Source: an uncultured Lachnospiraceae bacterium
GTDB lineage: Bacteria > Bacillota > Clostridia > Lachnospirales > Lachnospiraceae
DNA: 64,000 nucleotides
Assembly (NCBI GenBank): GCA_949948735.1
Contig: CATLGV010000001.1
Span: 1-64,000, forward strand
Direction of reading: 5' to 3'
Shown: in pieces, positions 61,100 through 64,000 of the stretch
How positions within the stretch are numbered: position 1 is the first letter of the stretch
Layout of the letters: every line of letters starts with the position of its first letter
The notes under the pieces: model-generated
What the model was told of the DNA's origin: nothing
What the model saw: only the letters and a program-made list of their open reading frames with translations
The model's database searches: none
Made by a program: the position numbers and the translations under genes

Positions 61100-61456
61100 T
61101 TAATCAATTACTCGAACGCCTTCAACAAAGATGTTGATTTTTTCGATTTCGAGACCTGTAAAATTTTCTACCTTATATCTTACGTTGTTAATCAGATTGT
61201 CGCAAACCGTCACGATGCTGACGCCATAAGCCACAATCACGTGAAAATCAAGAATTAATTTATTATTGACGATATTTACCGATATTCCGTGAGTAATGCT
61301 TTCTTTCATAAGCAGCTTAACCAGGCCGTCCTTCATGTTTACCGAAGCCATCCCCACGATGCCAAAGCACTCCACGGCAACGCTTCCGGCATATTGGGCA
61401 ATTACTTCGGGGTCAATAAATATGTTACCCAGATGGGTATTCATAGAACCTTTCAT
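61100..61456 (-). CDS. Asp23/Gls24 family protein (YloU)
   Basis: 118-aa Asp23/Gls24 protein, typical partner upstream of fakA. Pattern: GNIFIDPEVIAQYAGSVAVECFGIVGMA, then IVAYGVSIVTVCDNLINNVRYKVENFTGL and INIFVEGVRVID. In Staphylococcus Asp23 is a membrane-associated envelope-stress protein; YloU's exact role is unknown. ATG 61456 has AAGGAGG 6 bp ahead; ATG 61462 abuts that site and is unlikely. A TATAAT box lies at 61495-61490 on the minus strand. Confidence 0.92.
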   Translation of the reverse strand: MKGSMNTHLGNIFIDPEVIAQYAGSVAVECFGIVGMASVNMKDGLVKLLMKESITHGISVNIVNNKLILDFHVIVAYGVSIVTVCDNLINNVRYKVENFTGLEIEKINIFVEGVRVID

Positions 61457-61602
61457 AGGCATCCTCCTTTTGATACAGTAGTCGCTACTATTATAACCGT
61501 TTTTTCAGAAAAAAGAAACATATATTTCAGGGGATTTCCATTTTTGTCCACCTGTCATTTTATTGAAAACAAATATTTTTAAGAGTTTTTGCAAAAAATG
61601 GC

Positions 61603-61631
61603 TTGCAAAACAATAAATCTTTTGATAAAAT
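61603..61631 (+). promoter_or_regulatory. rpmB promoter
   Basis: TTGCAA (61603-61608), 17-bp spacer, TAAAAT (61626-61631), giving a leader of about 45 nt. Confidence 0.7.
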
Positions 61632-61680
61632 ATCAATGTTGTGAGTCGAAGGACTTAGTTTATTCGAGGAGGTGCTAACG

Positions 61681-61866
61681 ATGGCAAAGTGTGATATTTG
61701 TGGCAAGGGCGTTCATTTCGGTAATAACGTGAGCCATTCTCATAGAAGATCCAATAAGATTTGGAATTCCAATATAAAAAGAATCAAATGCAAAGTAAAC
61801 GGAGCTGCTAAGAGAATGCACGTATGTACAAGATGCTTGCGTTCCGGACTCGTTGAGAGAGCTTAG
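61681..61866 (+). CDS. rpmB: 50S ribosomal protein bL28
   Basis: 61-aa bL28 of the zinc-binding type: two CxxC pairs, Cys4/Cys7 (MAKCDICGKG) and Cys49/Cys52 (CTRC). NVSHSHRRSNKIWNSNIKRIK is the conserved rRNA-binding part. GAGGAGGTG precedes the ATG. Divergent from the Asp23-fakA-recG unit, the normal Firmicutes arrangement, and followed by a terminator. Confidence 0.98.
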   Translation: MAKCDICGKGVHFGNNVSHSHRRSNKIWNSNIKRIKCKVNGAAKRMHVCTRCLRSGLVERA

Positions 61867-61902
61867 TTTTATCTGAACAAAGGATTACAGTGTATATTCT
61901 TT

Positions 61903-61931
61903 AGCGCAGGCCGCAGGGGCTGCGCTTTTTT
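61903..61931 (+). terminator. Rho-independent terminator after rpmB
   Basis: AGCGCAG (61903-61909) pairs with CTGCGCT (61920-61926), followed by six T residues to 61931. Confidence 0.9.
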
Positions 61932-61998
61932 CATGCTATAGGATTACCCTGAAGCTTTCGCAGCTTGCAGAGCTTTCCCCTGCAAAAAACAAACAGCA

Positions 61999-62559
61999 CT
62001 ACACTTCGTAGTACTGTCTTCTGATGCTCTCGTATTCTGTCTGAATCAACAGCAGGGTCTTGGTATCCCCGCATTTATTATCCGGATGAAAAATCTTCAA
62101 TAACTCCTTATAGCGCTTGCGAAGCGCGAGCTCATTATCGACGCCCCTGAAAAAGCATGTCCCGTCGTAAGCGCCCGCCTCAAACGAGCTGTTGCTGCGC
62201 GCTCCGGACATCCGCTGCTTTTTGTATTTGCCCTTTTCATGTTCAAAATTCAGGCGCTCGCATTCCAGCGCTTTTCTGTCCAGTGCCAGCTGCTGATAGG
62301 CATCCTCTATTATCTTTTTCTTTTTTGCAATAAAGATCTCGTTGTCGTCATAACGCTTTCGAATCGCCTTTTCACGCAACTCAAGCGCCTTCTGCTCTCT
62401 CTCTAACGTTCTTTTCAGCGTCTGCAGCTCACGGCTCATATCCTGAAGCTCGTCCTGCCTGGCCTGTATGCGGACCTGCTCCTTGAACATCCAAAGCTTC
62501 ATGCTCTTTACGTCATCCAAAGTCTCAATATCTATAAGACTTTCATCAAATTCCATCAT
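61999..62559 (-). CDS. Coiled-coil protein with C-terminal J-domain
   Basis: 186-aa protein. Residues about 25-115 are a long charged coiled coil (LQTLKRTLEREQKALELREKAIRKRY). The C-terminus (about 143-186) looks like a DnaJ domain: ALRKRYKELLKIFHPDNKCGDTK with HPD at 158-160, followed by a helix TEYESIRRQYYEV. It would stimulate DnaK at a site set by the coiled coil, but lacks other DnaJ domains. Target unknown. The first of two consecutive ATGs is used; GAGGAAG lies upstream. Confidence 0.82.
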   Translation of the reverse strand: MMEFDESLIDIETLDDVKSMKLWMFKEQVRIQARQDELQDMSRELQTLKRTLEREQKALELREKAIRKRYDDNEIFIAKKKKIIEDAYQQLALDRKALECERLNFEHEKGKYKKQRMSGARSNSSFEAGAYDGTCFFRGVDNELALRKRYKELLKIFHPDNKCGDTKTLLLIQTEYESIRRQYYEV

Positions 62560-62607
62560 GGTTCTACTTCCTCTCGAAACAGTGCCGGCGCTCTGTGCAC
62601 GGACGCA

Positions 62608-62751
62608 CTAGCAGCCACACTGAAACAAATTATAACCAACAATAATAAAAATCGCAATAAGTATCAGCCCGACCCACGTATTGCCGATCAGCAGCATCAG
62701 CAGCATGCCGACCGCAATCCAGAATATGGTGTACCCAACCAGCTTTCCCAT
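62608..62751 (-). CDS. Small 47-aa membrane protein
   Basis: A short frame encoding 47 residues, starting MGKLVGYTIFWIAVGMLLML and ending VGYNLFQCGC. Two hydrophobic helices (about residues 5-22 and 26-41) joined by GNTWVG form a hairpin. GGGGGA lies 7 bp before the ATG. It sits alone between gerW and the J-domain gene. I do not recognise the family; the pattern suggests a small spore- or envelope-associated protein, which is only inference. Confidence 0.7.
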   Translation of the reverse strand: MGKLVGYTIFWIAVGMLLMLLIGNTWVGLILIAIFIIVGYNLFQCGC

Positions 62752-62836
62752 GCCGGAATCCCCCGCATACACGTTTCATATTATTATATGCGGGAAGCCG
62801 GACAAAATTAAAACTTATCAAAAATATAAATTTACC

Positions 62837-63235
62837 CTATTCCTTCTCCTCCGGGAACGCCGTACTGACCACCTCTTCATCACTGGGCATATTGTCCTTC
62901 CTGGCCGTAAAACGGTCAATGAAGTCCGGAACCATATCAATAATCTTGTTGACCGTATCCTGATTCTTGATATTGACCAGACGCACCTGCCCGTTCTTTA
63001 CAACCAGGACAGCGCTGGGAGACATCTTTCCGGTCATGCCGCCGGCGCCGCCGTTCTTTCGCTCCTGCGCGGAGGAGCCTGCCCCGACGCCGAACGTCAC
63101 ATCCACCAGCGGAATAATAATGGTATCCCCTACCTGCGTCGGCGCGCCGACAACCGTCTTGGAGGAAAGAAAGCTCTCCATTCCCTGCATCATAGTACTG
63201 ACTACATTGTTGAAATTATTATCATACGACGCCAT
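62837..63235 (-). CDS. gerW: Spore protein GerW (YtfJ)
   Basis: 132-aa YtfJ/GerW family protein. Characteristic segments are VVGAPTQVGDTIIIPLVDVTFGVGAGS and SPSAVLVVKNGQVRLVNI. In Bacillus subtilis it is made in the forespore and needed for proper germination. It lies 19 bp downstream of the DUF2953 gene, as in the ytfIJ pair of Bacillus, which supports both calls. Confidence 0.93.
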   Translation of the reverse strand: MASYDNNFNNVVSTMMQGMESFLSSKTVVGAPTQVGDTIIIPLVDVTFGVGAGSSAQERKNGGAGGMTGKMSPSAVLVVKNGQVRLVNIKNQDTVNKIIDMVPDFIDRFTARKDNMPSDEEVVSTAFPEEKE

Positions 63236-63254
63236 ATAAACCCTCCATGAACTA

Positions 63255-64000
63255 TTATATATTTCGTCTCAGCCGATTGTAAAACCGCCGGATATCCTTG
63301 TTAAAGAAAAGAACCAATACCGTCCGGATATATACATACACGCTTAGCCTTCCCTTCAGAAAGAAATCGCCTTCCATCACCGGCTGTTCAAAATCCGGCA
63401 CAATATCGACACGACCCTCGTGAAAGGGATAAAGCATGCCCCACACCGCCATAACCTCTCCCAGCTTTGCGGGATCCTCAAAGCCAAGATGAAGGCGAAC
63501 CTGATATTTCCTGGGTGAGAGATCCTTAAAAATCCGAACCAGCAGCCCCTTACAGGCCGCAAAAGCAGCCTGAGTGCTCTCTTCCTGCAGTAATTTGACA
63601 TAATAGGAGATATTGTTCTTGATTTTTACTATTGTATCACATATTCTCCGAATTGTGTACTTTATATTTTTTATAAAATGCACGAATTTCTTCCAGAAAT
63701 CTTTGACTTTTTTGAAAATAGTGCCAGCCTGCGCTTCCGGCTCCTCTTCTTCCGGGCCTGCCGCAGCCTGCCAGGTCGTTGCGGTATCGGCGTCCGCCCT
63801 CTCGCCGGTGGTATCTGATTGGGCTGCTTTTTTGTCCGGGGCTGCTTCCCCGCCGGTCTCTGCGGCGGTCTCGCGCTCCTGCGGCGCATCGTCCTCTGCA
63901 ATCGAAGCTGTTTGAAGCTCAGTATTAGTTTCCTGCTTTCTGCGTTTTTTATTCCCGGACTTTTTGGCCTTCCTCAAATTATCAAAAACCGGTATCCCCA
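63255..64000 (-). CDS. DUF2953 family protein, 5' end outside the window
   Basis: The frame remains open to the right edge, so the N-terminus is missing; at least 248 residues are present. The visible start is a low-complexity, charged and alanine-rich linker (about 80 residues), then a hydrophobic/basic stretch (FVHFIKNIKYTIRRIC) and the DUF2953 core (YQVRLHLGFEDPAKLGEVMAVWGMLYPFHEGRVDIVPDF) ending in a basic tail. DUF2953 proteins (YtfI-like) are sporulation-associated membrane proteins encoded next to gerW. Confidence 0.85.
   Translation of the reverse strand, partial: GIPVFDNLRKAKKSGNKKRRKQETNTELQTASIAEDDAPQERETAAETGGEAAPDKKAAQSDTTGERADADTATTWQAAAGPEEEEPEAQAGTIFKKVKDFWKKFVHFIKNIKYTIRRICDTIVKIKNNISYYVKLLQEESTQAAFAACKGLLVRIFKDLSPRKYQVRLHLGFEDPAKLGEVMAVWGMLYPFHEGRVDIVPDFEQPVMEGDFFLKGRLSVYVYIRTVLVLFFNKDIRRFYNRLRRNI

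Noticed and set aside
62630-62821. 63-aa minus-strand frame
   Set aside because: It is out of frame with the better-supported 47-aa membrane protein and shows no sensible composition.

Overview
The window looks like a chromosomal segment of a spore-forming Clostridia species, most likely Lachnospiraceae. The evidence is gene order and content: the conserved block RsfS-YqeK-NadD-YhbY-Obg-L27-Prp-L21-RNase G-radical SAM pair, short HisG with HisZ, a PPi-type phosphofructokinase, the sporulation proteins YlbJ and GerW, strong AGGAGG ribosome sites and consensus sigma-A promoters. Base composition is moderate and fairly even. I see no rRNA, tRNA, CRISPR array, prophage or insertion sequence. Most genes lie on the minus strand.

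Layout. 1-340: array of 97-bp nested-palindrome repeats. 345-2253: GNAT and AI-2E-type permease. 2635-4941: XerS-like recombinase, then a LysM protein divergent from lexA with SOS boxes between them. 5036-5923: AraC/GyrI-like regulator. 6186-14453: ribosome-biogenesis and translation block in consecutive transcription units (L21-Prp-L27, Obg, YhbY, NadD-YqeK-RsfS; RNase G with two radical-SAM-linked proteins). 14518-16029: GH25 lysozyme with wall-binding repeats. 16051-19850: hisZGDB. 19948-25530: RecU, two pseudouridine synthases, SDR, YgiQ radical SAM enzyme. 25638-29414: YlbJ, cell-wall amidase, coiled-coil protein, coaD, rsmD. 29461-33679: type IIA topoisomerase pair, best read as ParC/ParE. 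33947-44983: Ham1 pyrophosphatase, hydrolase, sugar symporter, oligoendopeptidase F, LRR lipoprotein, HdeD-like protein, GNAT, a repeat-built coiled-coil protein and pta.

45172-54818 is an accessory stretch of fourteen small genes, all on the minus strand: three GNATs, GrpB, DUF3788, DUF2087, VOC, a P-loop kinase, an alpha-toroid protein, MerR and AraC regulators with GyrI-like sensor domains, two unrecognised ~366-aa proteins and one frameshifted gene. 55067-64000 returns to core genes: PPi-PFK, DegV (FakB), RecG, FakA, Asp23, rpmB, a coiled-coil protein with a C-terminal J-domain, a 47-aa membrane protein, GerW and a DUF2953 protein cut by the window edge.

The less ordinary features are the 97-bp repeat array, a dispersed palindromic repeat with core TTGTCAATTGAGGGTA in accessory intergenic regions, the 11 x 42-bp coding repeat, the single-base frameshift in a cysteine-rich gene at 52 kb, mutually exclusive hairpins in the rplU leader, and a 19-bp-spacer promoter in front of the MerR gene. 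I found no system that I can call new with confidence; the repeat families are the best candidates for follow-up.
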